Shown here one piece after another: positions 1 through 6,257 of a DNA stretch of 8,328 nt. The translations under genes and the position numbers were made by a program. The DNA comes from Actinomycetes bacterium (GTDB lineage: Bacteria; Actinomycetota; Actinomycetes; Actinomycetales; Dermatophilaceae), in the NCBI GenBank assembly GCA_023451855.1, contig JAEXXY010000238.1, positions 1 to 8,328 of the forward strand. Direction: 5' to 3'. Within the stretch, counting starts at the first letter, position 1, and each line of letters begins with the position of its first letter. The notes below the pieces were generated by a model. It made no database searches. It was not told where the DNA came from and saw nothing but the letters and a program-made list of their open reading frames with translations.

Positions 1-1076
1 CCGCACTGCTGCTCGTGGCCCTCGGCGGCTGGCTCGCAGGCCGCCGCCGTCGCGCGCACGTCGCGCCCCGCCCCGACCTCGCCGACGTGCCGCTCGTCGT
101 CGACGGGCTCGTCAAGACCTACGCCGACGGGCACCGCGCCGTCGACGACGTGTCGTGGCGGGCCGAGCGCGGCCAGGTCGTCGGGCTGCTCGGACCCAAC
201 GGCGCCGGCAAGACGACGACGATGCGCATGGTCATGGGCCTCATCTCCTCCGACGCCGGAACCGTGCACGTGCTCGGGCAGCCGGTGTCGGCCGGCTCCG
301 ACGTGCTCGGCCGGGTCGGGGCGCTCATCGAGGGGCCCGGCTTCCTGCCGCACCTCACCGGCCGACAGAACCTCGAGGCGTACTGGCGCGCCACGGGCCG
401 TCCGCCCGAGGATGCCCACCTCGACGAGGCCCTCGACGTCGCGGCCCTCGGCGGCGCCGTCGACCGTCCGGTCAAGTCCTACAGCCACGGCATGAAGCAG
501 CGGCTCGGCATCGCCCAGGCGATGCTCGGCCTGCCCGAGCTGCTCGTCCTCGACGAGCCGACGAACGGCCTCGACCCGCCGCAGATCGCCGCGATGCGTC
601 CGATCCTGCGCCGCTACGCCGACACCGGGCGCACCGTCGTCGTGTCGAGCCACCTGCTCGCCGAGGTCGAGATGACGTGCACCCACGTCGTCGTCATGCA
701 CGCCGGACGCGTCGTCACCCAGGGCCCCGTCGCCGACCTCGTCGACAGCCAGGACACGACGCTCGTCGACGTCGAGGAGGGCGTCGAGCGGCACCGCCTC
801 CACGACCTCGCCACCGCGCTGGAGGCCGCGCCCGGCGTCACCGAGGTGCGCGTCGACACCCCGACGCGTCTCGTCGTCGTCGCCGACCTCGACCGCGCCG
901 CCGTCGTGCAGGCCGCCGTCGAGGCCGGGGTGCCCGTCGTCGGCGTCAGCAGCCGGCGCCACCTCGAGGAGGTGTTCCTCGGCGTCATCTCCGCGGCGGC
1001 GTCGGGCAACGGCACCAGCGCGGGCGACCAGTCGGCGTCGCTCGTCGACCGACTGAGGCAGGTGAGGGCCCGATGA
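1..1076 (+). CDS. ABC transporter ATP-binding protein, 5' end outside window (possible membrane-domain fusion)
   Basis: This is the ATPase subunit of an ABC-type exporter; it would hydrolyse ATP on the cytoplasmic face to drive the permease encoded next. Counting from the GTG at base 15, the Walker A GPNGAGKTT is near residues 60-68, the signature YSHGMKQRLG at 156-165, Walker B LLVLDEP at 176-182, D-loop NGLD at 184-187 and the switch histidine in SSHLL at 213. The Q-loop position reads LIEGPGF, with Glu in place of Gln, as I recall for BcrA/DrrA-like ATPases. A C-terminal domain of about 100 residues follows. The frame is open back to base 3 and reads ALLLVALGGWLAG then RRRR, like the end of a membrane helix with a positive cytoplasmic edge. 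GTG 15 is therefore probably not the true start, and the ATPase may be the C-terminal part of a larger fusion. The substrate is unknown. The gene overlaps the permease by 4 bp (ATGA). Confidence 0.93.
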   Translation, partial: ALLLVALGGWLAGRRRRAHVAPRPDLADVPLVVDGLVKTYADGHRAVDDVSWRAERGQVVGLLGPNGAGKTTTMRMVMGLISSDAGTVHVLGQPVSAGSDVLGRVGALIEGPGFLPHLTGRQNLEAYWRATGRPPEDAHLDEALDVAALGGAVDRPVKSYSHGMKQRLGIAQAMLGLPELLVLDEPTNGLDPPQIAAMRPILRRYADTGRTVVVSSHLLAEVEMTCTHVVVMHAGRVVTQGPVADLVDSQDTTLVDVEEGVERHRLHDLATALEAAPGVTEVRVDTPTRLVVVADLDRAAVVQAAVEAGVPVVGVSSRRHLEEVFLGVISAAASGNGTSAGDQSASLVDRLRQVRAR

Positions 1077-1912
1077 GCGTCGAGGCCGTGAGGCGCGTCC
1101 ACGACCCGCTGTCGTGGCGGGCCGAGCTCGGGAGGCAGTGGGGCCGACGTCGCACCAAGGTGGCCTTCGGGCTCGTCCTGGCGCTGCCGCTCATCCTCGT
1201 GGCCGCCTTCGCGTTCGGCGACCCGCCGCGTCCGGGTGCGGCTCCGCGGTTCATCGACCTCGCCCAGGACGGCTCGGCCAACTTCACCCTCTTCACGCTC
1301 TTCGCGTCGTCCGAGCTGCTGCTCGTGCTCGTCGCGGCGCTCTTCTGCGGCGACTCCGTGCCGGCGGAGGCGTCGTGGTCCTCGCTGCGCTACCTGCTCA
1401 TCGCCCCGGTGCGGCGGTCACGGATGCTCACGAGCAAGCTCGTCATCGGGCTGGCCTCGACGGTGGCGGCGGCGGTCCTGCTCGTCGGGTGGTCGCTGCT
1501 CGTGGGCGGGCTCGCCTACGGCTGGGCGCCGCTGACGAGCCCGACGGGAGAGTCGCTGACGTGGGGGCAGCTGCTGCCGCGGCTCGCGCTCGCCCTGGCG
1601 TACGTGTTCGTGACGCTCCTGCCGACGGCCGCGATCGCGTTCTGGATCGGGGTGCGCTCCGACGCGCCCCTCGCCGCCGTCGGCGGCGCGGTGCTCTTCA
1701 CGATCGTGCTGGGCATCCTCGACCAGATCGACGCGCTCGACCCGTGGCGCAACGCCTTCCCGGGGCACTACAACCGGGCGTGGCAGGACATCATCGCCCT
1801 CGACCCGCAGTGGACCGCGGTGACCCACGGCGCGCTGTGGTCGCTCGTGTGGGCGGTCGGGTTCACGATGCTGGGCTACCGACGCTTCCGCCGGGCCGAC
1901 ATCCTCAGCTGA
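1073..1912 (+). CDS. ABC-2 type transporter permease
   Basis: A 279-residue integral membrane protein that should form the translocation path for the upstream ATPase. The ATG at 1073 lies in an ATGA overlap with the ATPase stop, which indicates translational coupling and fixes the start. About six hydrophobic segments are visible, near residues 29-49, 72-92, 123-148, 170-193, 199-217 and 252-268. Between the second and third lies the amphipathic stretch ASWSSLRYLLIAPVRRSRML (about 100-119), typical of ABC-2 permeases (E..sGT...L...P.sR...l..K). There it contacts the ATPase. The basic C-terminus (YRRFRRADILS) is probably cytoplasmic. No signal peptide or extracellular domain is seen, and the cargo cannot be inferred. 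The stop is only 3 bp from the stop of the convergent oxidoreductase gene. Confidence 0.88.
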   Translation: MSVEAVRRVHDPLSWRAELGRQWGRRRTKVAFGLVLALPLILVAAFAFGDPPRPGAAPRFIDLAQDGSANFTLFTLFASSELLLVLVAALFCGDSVPAEASWSSLRYLLIAPVRRSRMLTSKLVIGLASTVAAAVLLVGWSLLVGGLAYGWAPLTSPTGESLTWGQLLPRLALALAYVFVTLLPTAAIAFWIGVRSDAPLAAVGGAVLFTIVLGILDQIDALDPWRNAFPGHYNRAWQDIIALDPQWTAVTHGALWSLVWAVGFTMLGYRRFRRADILS

Positions 1913-1915
1913 GGC

Positions 1916-2782
1916 TCACAGCTTCCTCGCCTCGGGGATGATCCGGTCGCCGAACACCTCGAGCCAGTCGGTCCGCGAGCCGTCGCCGGCCATCGTGTGC
2001 ACGTGCGTCACGCCCAGCGCCGCGAGGTCGGCCAGGTGCTCGAGCGTCGCGTCGACCGTGTCCGGGTCGGGGTCGACCCGGCTCAGGACGGTCTTCTCGA
2101 TCGTGTCGTAGTCGCGGCCCAGCGCCTCGCAGTGCCGGCGGAGGACGTCGAGCTTGTGGGGCAGCTCGGGGGAGTCGAACAGGTTGCAGGCCTGGGCGTA
2201 CTGGGCCACCATCCGCAGCGTCTTCTTCTCGCCGCCGCCGCCGATGAGGATCGGCGGGTGTGGGCGCTGGACGGACTGCGGCGAGTTGAGGGTGCTGCCG
2301 AGGCGGTAGTGCTTTCCCTCGTAGGGCTCGACGCTGTCGCTCCACATCTGCAGGCAGATCTGCAGCGTCTCCTCGAGGCGCTCGAAGCGCTCGGCGGTCG
2401 GTGGGAAGGGGAGGCCGAGCCCGACGCACTCCTCCTCGTTCCACGCGGCGCCGATGCCGAGCCAGGCTCGACCCTTCGACAGGACGTCCAGCGTCGTGAC
2501 CTCCTTGGCGAGCAGGCCCGGCGCGCGGTACACGGCGGCCGTCACCCAGGCGAGCAGCTCGACGCGCTCGGTGACCGCGGCGAGGAAGCCGAGGGCCGTG
2601 TAGGCCTCGAGCATCTCGTGCTCCTTGGGCCCGACGCCGCGGATCTGCCAGACGTGGTCCATGACCGACAGCTTGGTGAACCCGACCTCCTCCGCGGTGC
2701 GCGCCGTGCGCACGAGGTCATCGACGAAGGTTGCGGAGCCGCCGCTCCACGTGAAGTTGGCGAGGTGCAGTCCGAGGTCCAT
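1916..2782 (-). CDS. LLM class F420-dependent oxidoreductase
   Basis: A 288-residue TIM-barrel protein of the bacterial luciferase-like monooxygenase family. Such enzymes in actinobacteria use coenzyme F420 for hydride transfer in the cytoplasm; the substrate here is unknown. Visible family features are the N-terminal strand MDLGLHLANFTW, MDHVWQ at 41-46, YRAPGLLAKEVTTLDVLSKGR at about 85-105 followed by LGIGAAW, and PHPPILIGGGGEKKTLR at 175-190 followed by AQACNLF, the phosphate-binding part of the cofactor site. Its closest relatives are probably the Rv1855c-like subgroup, recalled rather than searched. I chose the ATG at 2782 over the in-frame GTG at 2791 because that GTG overlaps a good -10 hexamer (TAGTGT) lying exactly 7 nt before the ATG, implying a leaderless mRNA. 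It lies 48 bp downstream of the phosphoribosyltransferase gene but seems to have its own promoter. Confidence 0.92.
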   Translation of the reverse strand: MDLGLHLANFTWSGGSATFVDDLVRTARTAEEVGFTKLSVMDHVWQIRGVGPKEHEMLEAYTALGFLAAVTERVELLAWVTAAVYRAPGLLAKEVTTLDVLSKGRAWLGIGAAWNEEECVGLGLPFPPTAERFERLEETLQICLQMWSDSVEPYEGKHYRLGSTLNSPQSVQRPHPPILIGGGGEKKTLRMVAQYAQACNLFDSPELPHKLDVLRRHCEALGRDYDTIEKTVLSRVDPDPDTVDATLEHLADLAALGVTHVHTMAGDGSRTDWLEVFGDRIIPEARKL

Positions 2783-2789
2783 GCTCTGC

Positions 2790-2818
2790 ACACTACGTCC
2801 GGACCGCCCTCGTGCGAA
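2790..2818 (-). promoter_or_regulatory. Predicted promoter of the LLM oxidoreductase gene (leaderless)
   Basis: Reading the minus strand, TTCGCA (2813-2818) is followed after 17 nt by TAGTGT (2790-2795), then 7 nt, then the ATG at 2782. The -10 fits the actinobacterial TANNNT pattern and the -35 matches 4 of 6 positions of TTGACA. A start site on the A of the ATG would give a leaderless transcript, and no Shine-Dalgarno sequence is seen. The prediction comes from spacing and consensus only. Confidence 0.5.
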
Positions 2819-2830
2819 CCGGGCAGGCGG

Positions 2831-3358
2831 TCAGTCCTCGTCGGGGGTGGGGAAGCCGGCCGTCACCGGGGGCTGGGCCGACCACGGGAAGACGATCCAC
2901 TGGTCGGTGACCCGCCACACGTAGTCGGGGGTGACCTCCGAGCGCGGCTTGCCGTAGAGCACCGCGCTGCGGGCCTCGGCGCCGTGCTGGTGGAGCAGGT
3001 CCATGACGAGGGCCAGGGTGCGGCCGGAGTCGGCCACGTCGTCGACGACGAGGATCCGGCGGCCCTTGAGGCTCGCGGTGTCGAGGTGCGGGGCGAGCAG
3101 GACCGGGTCGGGGAGCGTCTCGTCGACGTCGGTGTAGAACTCGACGTTGATGGCGTCGGTCAGCTTGAGGCCGAGGGCGTAGGCGAGGCCGCCACCGGGC
3201 AGGAGGCCGCCGCGGGCGACGGCGACGAGGATCTCCGGGCGGAAGCTCGAGGACGCGACGAGCTCACCGAGCTCGCGGCAGGCCTGGCCGAAGCCCTCCC
3301 ACGTCAGCACCTCCTTGTCGGCGAGCGTGGAGGAGTCTGCGTGGTAGGCGAGCGTCAT
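2831..3358 (-). CDS. Phosphoribosyltransferase (xanthine/guanine PRTase-like)
   Basis: A 175-residue type I phosphoribosyltransferase, probably acting in cytoplasmic purine salvage by transferring the ribose-phosphate of PRPP to a purine base. The diagnostic PRPP loop RRILVVDDVADSGRTL occupies residues 100-115, with the paired acidic residues and the SGRT phosphate-binding turn. An earlier ARGGLLPGG (48-56) is the pyrophosphate-binding loop of the fold. The C-terminal part, YVWRVTDQWIVFPW (146-159), resembles the hood region of Gpt-like enzymes, where the base is recognised. Base specificity cannot be settled from sequence alone; xanthine and guanine are the most likely by resemblance. The start at ATG 3358 is supported by a TACGCT hexamer 7 nt upstream and the lack of a Shine-Dalgarno sequence. 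The gene diverges from the aminotransferase gene across an 81-bp gap. Confidence 0.9.
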   Translation of the reverse strand: MTLAYHADSSTLADKEVLTWEGFGQACRELGELVASSSFRPEILVAVARGGLLPGGGLAYALGLKLTDAINVEFYTDVDETLPDPVLLAPHLDTASLKGRRILVVDDVADSGRTLALVMDLLHQHGAEARSAVLYGKPRSEVTPDYVWRVTDQWIVFPWSAQPPVTAGFPTPDED

Positions 3359-3365
3359 GGCAACC

Positions 3366-3371
3366 AGCGTA
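3366..3371 (-). promoter_or_regulatory. Predicted -10 element of the phosphoribosyltransferase gene
   Basis: On the minus strand TACGCT (TANNNT type) is followed by the 7-nt GGTTGCC and then the ATG, the same geometry as at the oxidoreductase gene. No convincing -35 lies 16-18 nt upstream. A leaderless start is inferred. Confidence 0.4.
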
Positions 3372-3426
3372 GCGAGGTCGTGTGACCGACTCGTTACCTG
3401 CCGGTCTCGTCGCGTGGACGGTGGGG

Positions 3427-3432
3427 GAGACT
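3427..3432 (+). promoter_or_regulatory. Possible -10 element of the aminotransferase gene
   Basis: GAGACT lies 7 nt before the GTG start at 3440. It keeps the conserved A and final T of TANNNT but not the first T, and no -35 match is seen. The only reasons to list it are the spacing, which matches the leaderless genes nearby, and the absence of a Shine-Dalgarno sequence close to the start. Confidence 0.22.
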
Positions 3433-3439
3433 TGGCCGG

Positions 3440-4648
3440 GTGAACCACGCACCCCGCCACCCCGGTCCGTCGCGGCGCTCGCAGGTGCCGCCGTTCGAGG
3501 TCATGGACGTGCTCGACCGCGTCGCCGTGCTGCGGGCGCAGGGCCGCGACGTGGTGTCGCTCTGCGCGGGGGAGCCCTCGGGAGGCGCGCCGACGCTCGT
3601 GTCCGAGGCGGCCGCGCGGATCCACGCCTCGGGACGGCCGCTGACCTACACCTCGGCCCTCGGCACCCACGAGCTGCGAGCCGAGATCGCCGCGCACTAC
3701 GGCCGCTGGTACGGCGTCGACGTCGACCCGGCACGGGTCGCGGTGACGACCGGCTCCTCGGGCGGGTTCGTGCTGTCCTTCCTGGCCGCGTTCGAGGCCG
3801 GCGACCGCGTCGCCCTGGCGCGACCCGGCTACCCGGCCTACCGCAACATCCTGCGCGCCCTCGGCTGCGAGGTCGTCGAGATCGACTGCGGCCCCGACAC
3901 CCGCTACCAGCCGACGCCCGGGCTGCTCGACGCCGCCCAGGCCGACGGGCCCCTGGCCGGGCTCGTCCTCGCCTCGCCCGCCAACCCCACGGGCACCATG
4001 GTCGACCGGGCCGAGCTCGCGGCGATCACGACGTGGTGCGCCGCCAACGGCGTGCGCCTGGTCAGCGACGAGATCTACCACGGCGTCACCTACCCCGAGC
4101 CGGGCACGCAGGACCCGCGCGGGGTGTGCGCGTGGGAGACGGACGACTCGGCGATCGTCGTGTCCTCCTTCAGCAAGTACTGGGGCATGACCGGATGGCG
4201 TCTCGGCTGGCTGCTCCTGCCCGCCGACCTCGCCCGGCCCGTCGACGCGCTCGCCGGCAACGTCGCCCTGTGCCCTCCGGCGCCGGCCCAGTACGCAGCG
4301 GTCTCCGCGTTCGCGGAGGAGTCGTACGCCGAGTGCGACGAGGCCGTGGCCGAGTTCGCCCGCACGCGGAAGCTGTTGCTGGACAACGCAGCCCGCCTCG
4401 GTTGGGGAGAGTCCGCACCGCCGGACGGCGCCTTCTACTACTGGGCCGACCTCGGCCCGCAGCTCGAGCGGTGGGGTGGCTCTCGGGCCTACGCGTCCGC
4501 GCTCCTCGAGGAGGCCGGTGTCGCCATCACGCCCGGCGTCGACTTCGACGACCGCGCCGGCGAGCACTCGGTGCGCCTCAGCTTCGCCGCGGGCAGCGCC
4601 GCCGTCGGCGAGGCGGTCGACCGGATCGCCGCCTTCCACGCCGGCTGA
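3440..4648 (+). CDS. Pyridoxal phosphate-dependent class I/II aminotransferase
   Basis: A 402-residue fold-type I aminotransferase, probably of the aspartate/aromatic aminotransferase (AspB-like) group, moving amino groups between an amino acid and a 2-oxoacid in the cytoplasm. The PLP lysine is K246 in SSFSKYWGMTGWRLG (242-256), and R254 follows at the usual phosphate-binding spacing. NPTG (182-185) and SDEIYHG (209-215, with D210 for the pyridine nitrogen and Y213) are present. GSSGGF (105-110) forms the phosphate cup and AGEPSGGAP (43-51) is the N-terminal substrate loop. Near the C-terminus SVRLSFA holds the arginine that normally binds the substrate carboxylate, so all key residues appear intact. 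The start is taken as GTG 3440, which gives a normal family length and the usual R..VPPFEVMDVL opening. The exact donor and acceptor are not determinable. A flavin-reductase-like gene follows after 35 bp. Confidence 0.92.
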   Translation: MNHAPRHPGPSRRSQVPPFEVMDVLDRVAVLRAQGRDVVSLCAGEPSGGAPTLVSEAAARIHASGRPLTYTSALGTHELRAEIAAHYGRWYGVDVDPARVAVTTGSSGGFVLSFLAAFEAGDRVALARPGYPAYRNILRALGCEVVEIDCGPDTRYQPTPGLLDAAQADGPLAGLVLASPANPTGTMVDRAELAAITTWCAANGVRLVSDEIYHGVTYPEPGTQDPRGVCAWETDDSAIVVSSFSKYWGMTGWRLGWLLLPADLARPVDALAGNVALCPPAPAQYAAVSAFAEESYAECDEAVAEFARTRKLLLDNAARLGWGESAPPDGAFYYWADLGPQLERWGGSRAYASALLEEAGVAITPGVDFDDRAGEHSVRLSFAAGSAAVGEAVDRIAAFHAG

Positions 4649-4683
4649 CCTCACACCACGGCGGTCCGAGGCGTCTACCGGGT

Positions 4684-5298
4684 GTGAGCACCCACGTCAC
4701 CATCGACCCGGCGATCCTCTACCTCGGCACACCCGTCGTCCTCGTGTCGACGACGAACGAGGACGGCAGCGCCAACCTCGCACCGTTCTCCTCGGCCTTC
4801 TGGCTCGGCCACACCGCGACGCTCGGGCTCGGGCTCGCCTCCCAGACCCTCGCCAACCTCCGCCGCACCCGCGAGCTCGTCGTCAACCTGCCGAGCCAGC
4901 ACCAGGTCGACGCCGTCGACCGGCTCGCCCTGACGACGGGCGCCGAGCGGCTCTCGGCGTGGAAGGCGGCGGCCGGCTACCGCCACCAACGCGACAAGTT
5001 CGGGCTCGCGGGCCTGACGCCCGTGGCTTCGGACGTCGTCACCGCGCCCTTCGCGGCCGAGTGCCCCGTGGCGCTGGAGGCCTGCGTCGAGTCGGTGCAC
5101 GAGACCGACCACGCGCTCGTCGTCGCACAGGTCGTCCGCGTCCACGTGCACCCCGCGGTCCGTGCGGAGGGTCACCCGAACCGCATCGACCCCGACCGGT
5201 GGCGACCCCTCGTCATGAGCTTCCAGCGGTTCTACGGCCTCGGCGGGCAGCTGCACCCCTCACGCCTCGCCACCGTCGACGAGGAGCACTACCGCTGA
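4684..5298 (+). CDS. Flavin reductase-like, FMN-binding split-barrel protein
   Basis: A 204-residue protein of the flavin reductase-like domain family, whose members bind FMN in a dimeric split beta-barrel and act as flavin reductases or oxidoreductases. The family pattern is clear at the N-terminus: ILYLGTPVVLVSTTNEDGS (11-29), then NLAPFSSAFWLGHTATLGLG (31-50), where the backbone and Ser residues normally hold the FMN phosphate. The strand ELVVNLP (64-70) and the late ALEACVESVHETDHALVVAQV (131-151) are also typical. GTG 4684 is chosen because the family usually begins with a short S-T-H-V-T-like lead into the first strand. No Shine-Dalgarno sequence is visible, and the overlapping GTG at 4682 is out of frame. 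It may share a transcript with the aminotransferase 35 bp upstream. The physiological partner or substrate is unknown. Confidence 0.86.
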   Translation: MSTHVTIDPAILYLGTPVVLVSTTNEDGSANLAPFSSAFWLGHTATLGLGLASQTLANLRRTRELVVNLPSQHQVDAVDRLALTTGAERLSAWKAAAGYRHQRDKFGLAGLTPVASDVVTAPFAAECPVALEACVESVHETDHALVVAQVVRVHVHPAVRAEGHPNRIDPDRWRPLVMSFQRFYGLGGQLHPSRLATVDEEHYR

Positions 5299-5316
5299 GC
5301 CGCTGAGCCGCGGCTC
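5296..5316. repeat. 8-bp direct duplication with a 12-bp perfect palindrome
   Basis: TGAGCCGC occurs twice in a row (5296-5303 and 5304-5311), the first copy containing the stop codon of the flavin reductase-like gene. The second copy runs into GAGCCGCGGCTC (5305-5316), a perfect 12-bp palindrome. It ends 10 bp before the predicted -10 of the DUF5995 gene, so it would lie over or next to the -35 region. It could be an operator, or simply the product of a small duplication. As RNA it would form only a very short stem with no U-tract, so a terminator is unlikely. Confidence 0.45.
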
Positions 5317-5326
5317 GCCGAGGGTC

Positions 5327-5332
5327 TACCGT
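5327..5332 (+). promoter_or_regulatory. Predicted -10 element of the DUF5995 gene
   Basis: TACCGT fits TANNNT and is followed by 6 nt and then the ATG at 5339, so transcription would begin at or within a base of the start codon. No Shine-Dalgarno sequence precedes the ATG, and no good -35 is seen at 16-18 nt spacing. A similar GTCTACCG string occurs at 4673-4680 before the flavin reductase-like gene, but there it lies too close to the GTG to place a start site confidently. Confidence 0.38.
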
Positions 5333-5338
5333 CTGGGC

Positions 5339-6109
5339 ATGGGCTGGTTCTCGGACGTGCTCGGGGCGGTGCGCACCCGCCTCGGCCTCGACCGGCCCGG
5401 CAACCCTTCGCTCGAGCCCGTGCCGCCCGGGCAGCTCGCGACCGTCGATGCCCTCGTGGCCCGGATGCGCGAGATCGACGCCGGCCTGCCGGCCGGCGAC
5501 GGTGTGCGCGCCTTCAGCGACATGTACCTGCGGGTGACCGAGCTCGTCCGCGACCGGATCGGCCAGGGCTGGTTCCGCGACCCCGCGACGATGACGCGTC
5601 TCGACCTCGTCTTCGCCGGGCTGTGGCTCGAGGCGGTGGCCGCCCCGACGCCGACGGACGCGTGGCTGCCGCTGTTCGAGTCCCGTTCTCGCACCGACGT
5701 GCTCGCCATCCAGTTCGCTGTAGCCGGTATGAACGCCCACATCAACCACGACCTGCCGATCGCCGTCGTGCGTACCTGTCGCCAGCTCGGCCTGCGCCCC
5801 GACAGCCCCGGCGTCGAGGAGGACTACCAGCGCGTCACCGCCCTGCTCGCCGAGGTGCAGGACGACGTCCGTCGATCCTTCCTCGACGGGCTGGCCCTCG
5901 AGGTCGACGAGCGGGTGGCAGGGCCGGTCGCCGACCTCGTCGGCGCCTGGAGCCTCGGCCGGGCCCGCGACGCCGCCTGGACCAACGCCGGGGTGCTCTG
6001 GTCGCTCGAGGGCGTCGAGCCGCTGCGGAGCGAGTACCTCGCGACGCTGTCGCGCACCGTGGGCCTCGCCGGCCGCCAGCTGTTGACGCCGATCGCCGCG
6101 CCCGCCTGA
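5339..6109 (+). CDS. DUF5995 family protein
   Basis: A 256-residue, probably soluble and largely helical protein that I recognise as a DUF5995 family member; no function is established for the family as far as I know. The most striking segment is AVAGMNAHINHDLPIAVV (127-144), a polar island (N132, H134, N136, H137, D138) in an otherwise hydrophobic helix. This could be a metal or catalytic site, which is inference. Other conserved-looking stretches are AFSDMYLRVTELVRDRI (58-74) and ARDAAWTNAGVLWSL (209-223). There is no signal peptide or membrane helix. The ATG at 5339 is supported by the TACCGT element just upstream and the plausible MGWFSDVLGAV amphipathic start. It is 40 bp downstream of the flavin reductase-like gene, and nothing in the neighbours suggests a pathway. 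Confidence 0.82.
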   Translation: MGWFSDVLGAVRTRLGLDRPGNPSLEPVPPGQLATVDALVARMREIDAGLPAGDGVRAFSDMYLRVTELVRDRIGQGWFRDPATMTRLDLVFAGLWLEAVAAPTPTDAWLPLFESRSRTDVLAIQFAVAGMNAHINHDLPIAVVRTCRQLGLRPDSPGVEEDYQRVTALLAEVQDDVRRSFLDGLALEVDERVAGPVADLVGAWSLGRARDAAWTNAGVLWSLEGVEPLRSEYLATLSRTVGLAGRQLLTPIAAPA

Positions 6110-6114
6110 CACCG

Positions 6115-6142
6115 CGGGCCGTCGGGCTGTATCAGCGGCCCG
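6115..6142 (+). terminator. Possible terminator hairpin after the DUF5995 gene
   Basis: CGGGCCG (6115-6121) pairs perfectly with CGGCCCG (6136-6142) around a 14-nt loop, beginning 5 bp after the DUF5995 stop. A pyrimidine-rich tract (GTTCGTACCTCTTTGTCCCC) follows, but it is not a true U-run, so termination efficiency is uncertain. It would separate the DUF5995 gene from the DUF2589 operon. Confidence 0.35.
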
Positions 6143-6174
6143 GTTCGTACCTCTTTGTCCCCGGATGGTGCGAC

Positions 6175-6186
6175 ATCCCAGGGGAT
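6175..6186. promoter_or_regulatory. Dyad operator candidate, copy 1
   Basis: ATCCCAGGGGAT is an inverted repeat with 5-bp arms around a 2-bp centre, located 71 bp upstream of the DUF2589 start codon. The 10-bp core TCCCAGGGGA is repeated exactly at 6227-6236. It looks like a regulator binding site. No regulator gene is in the window. Confidence 0.45.
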
Positions 6187-6225
6187 CTCGCGCCACCGCG
6201 GTCGCGACGACGCGGCCGCCCAGAT

Positions 6226-6237
6226 CTCCCAGGGGAG
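6226..6237. promoter_or_regulatory. Dyad operator candidate, copy 2
   Basis: CTCCCAGGGGAG has the same core and centre as copy 1. Its outermost base pair is changed in a compensating way (A/T to C/G), so the dyad is preserved rather than merely copied. The two centres are 51 bp apart, about five helical turns. This copy ends 6 nt before the Shine-Dalgarno of the DUF2589 gene, so a bound protein could block transcript elongation. An RNA-level role is possible but the hairpin loop would be too small. Confidence 0.45.
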
Positions 6238-6243
6238 CCCCAC

Positions 6244-6250
6244 GAAAGGA
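6244..6250 (+). promoter_or_regulatory. Ribosome binding site deciding the DUF2589 start
   Basis: GAAAGGA lies 7 nt before ATG 6258. It excludes the longer in-frame reading from the ATG at 6165, which has no such site and would run through both dyads. Unlike the leaderless genes upstream, this transcript has a leader. Confidence 0.75.
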
Positions 6251-6257
6251 ACGACAG

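Noticed and set aside
1997..3385. A 462-codon plus-strand frame opposite the oxidoreductase and phosphoribosyltransferase.
   Set aside because: The translation is Val/Gly/Glu/Arg-rich with no motif, while both minus-strand genes have clear family signatures.
2831..4654. A 607-codon minus-strand reading frame covering the aminotransferase gene and the phosphoribosyltransferase.
   Set aside because: Only the last 175 residues form a recognisable protein. The rest is low-complexity Arg/Gly/Val/Ala translation opposite a well-supported aminotransferase, as expected from GC-rich third positions.
6163..6178. A GGATG/CATCC inverted repeat with a 6-nt loop, considered as a terminator or riboswitch stem.
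   Set aside because: The 5-bp stem is isolated, lacks a U-tract, overlaps the first dyad and is within chance expectation.
6165..6257. An N-terminal extension of the DUF2589 protein from ATG 6165.
   Set aside because: It has no Shine-Dalgarno, encodes Arg/Pro-rich non-conserved residues and covers both dyads, whereas ATG 6258 has a well-placed GAAAGGA.
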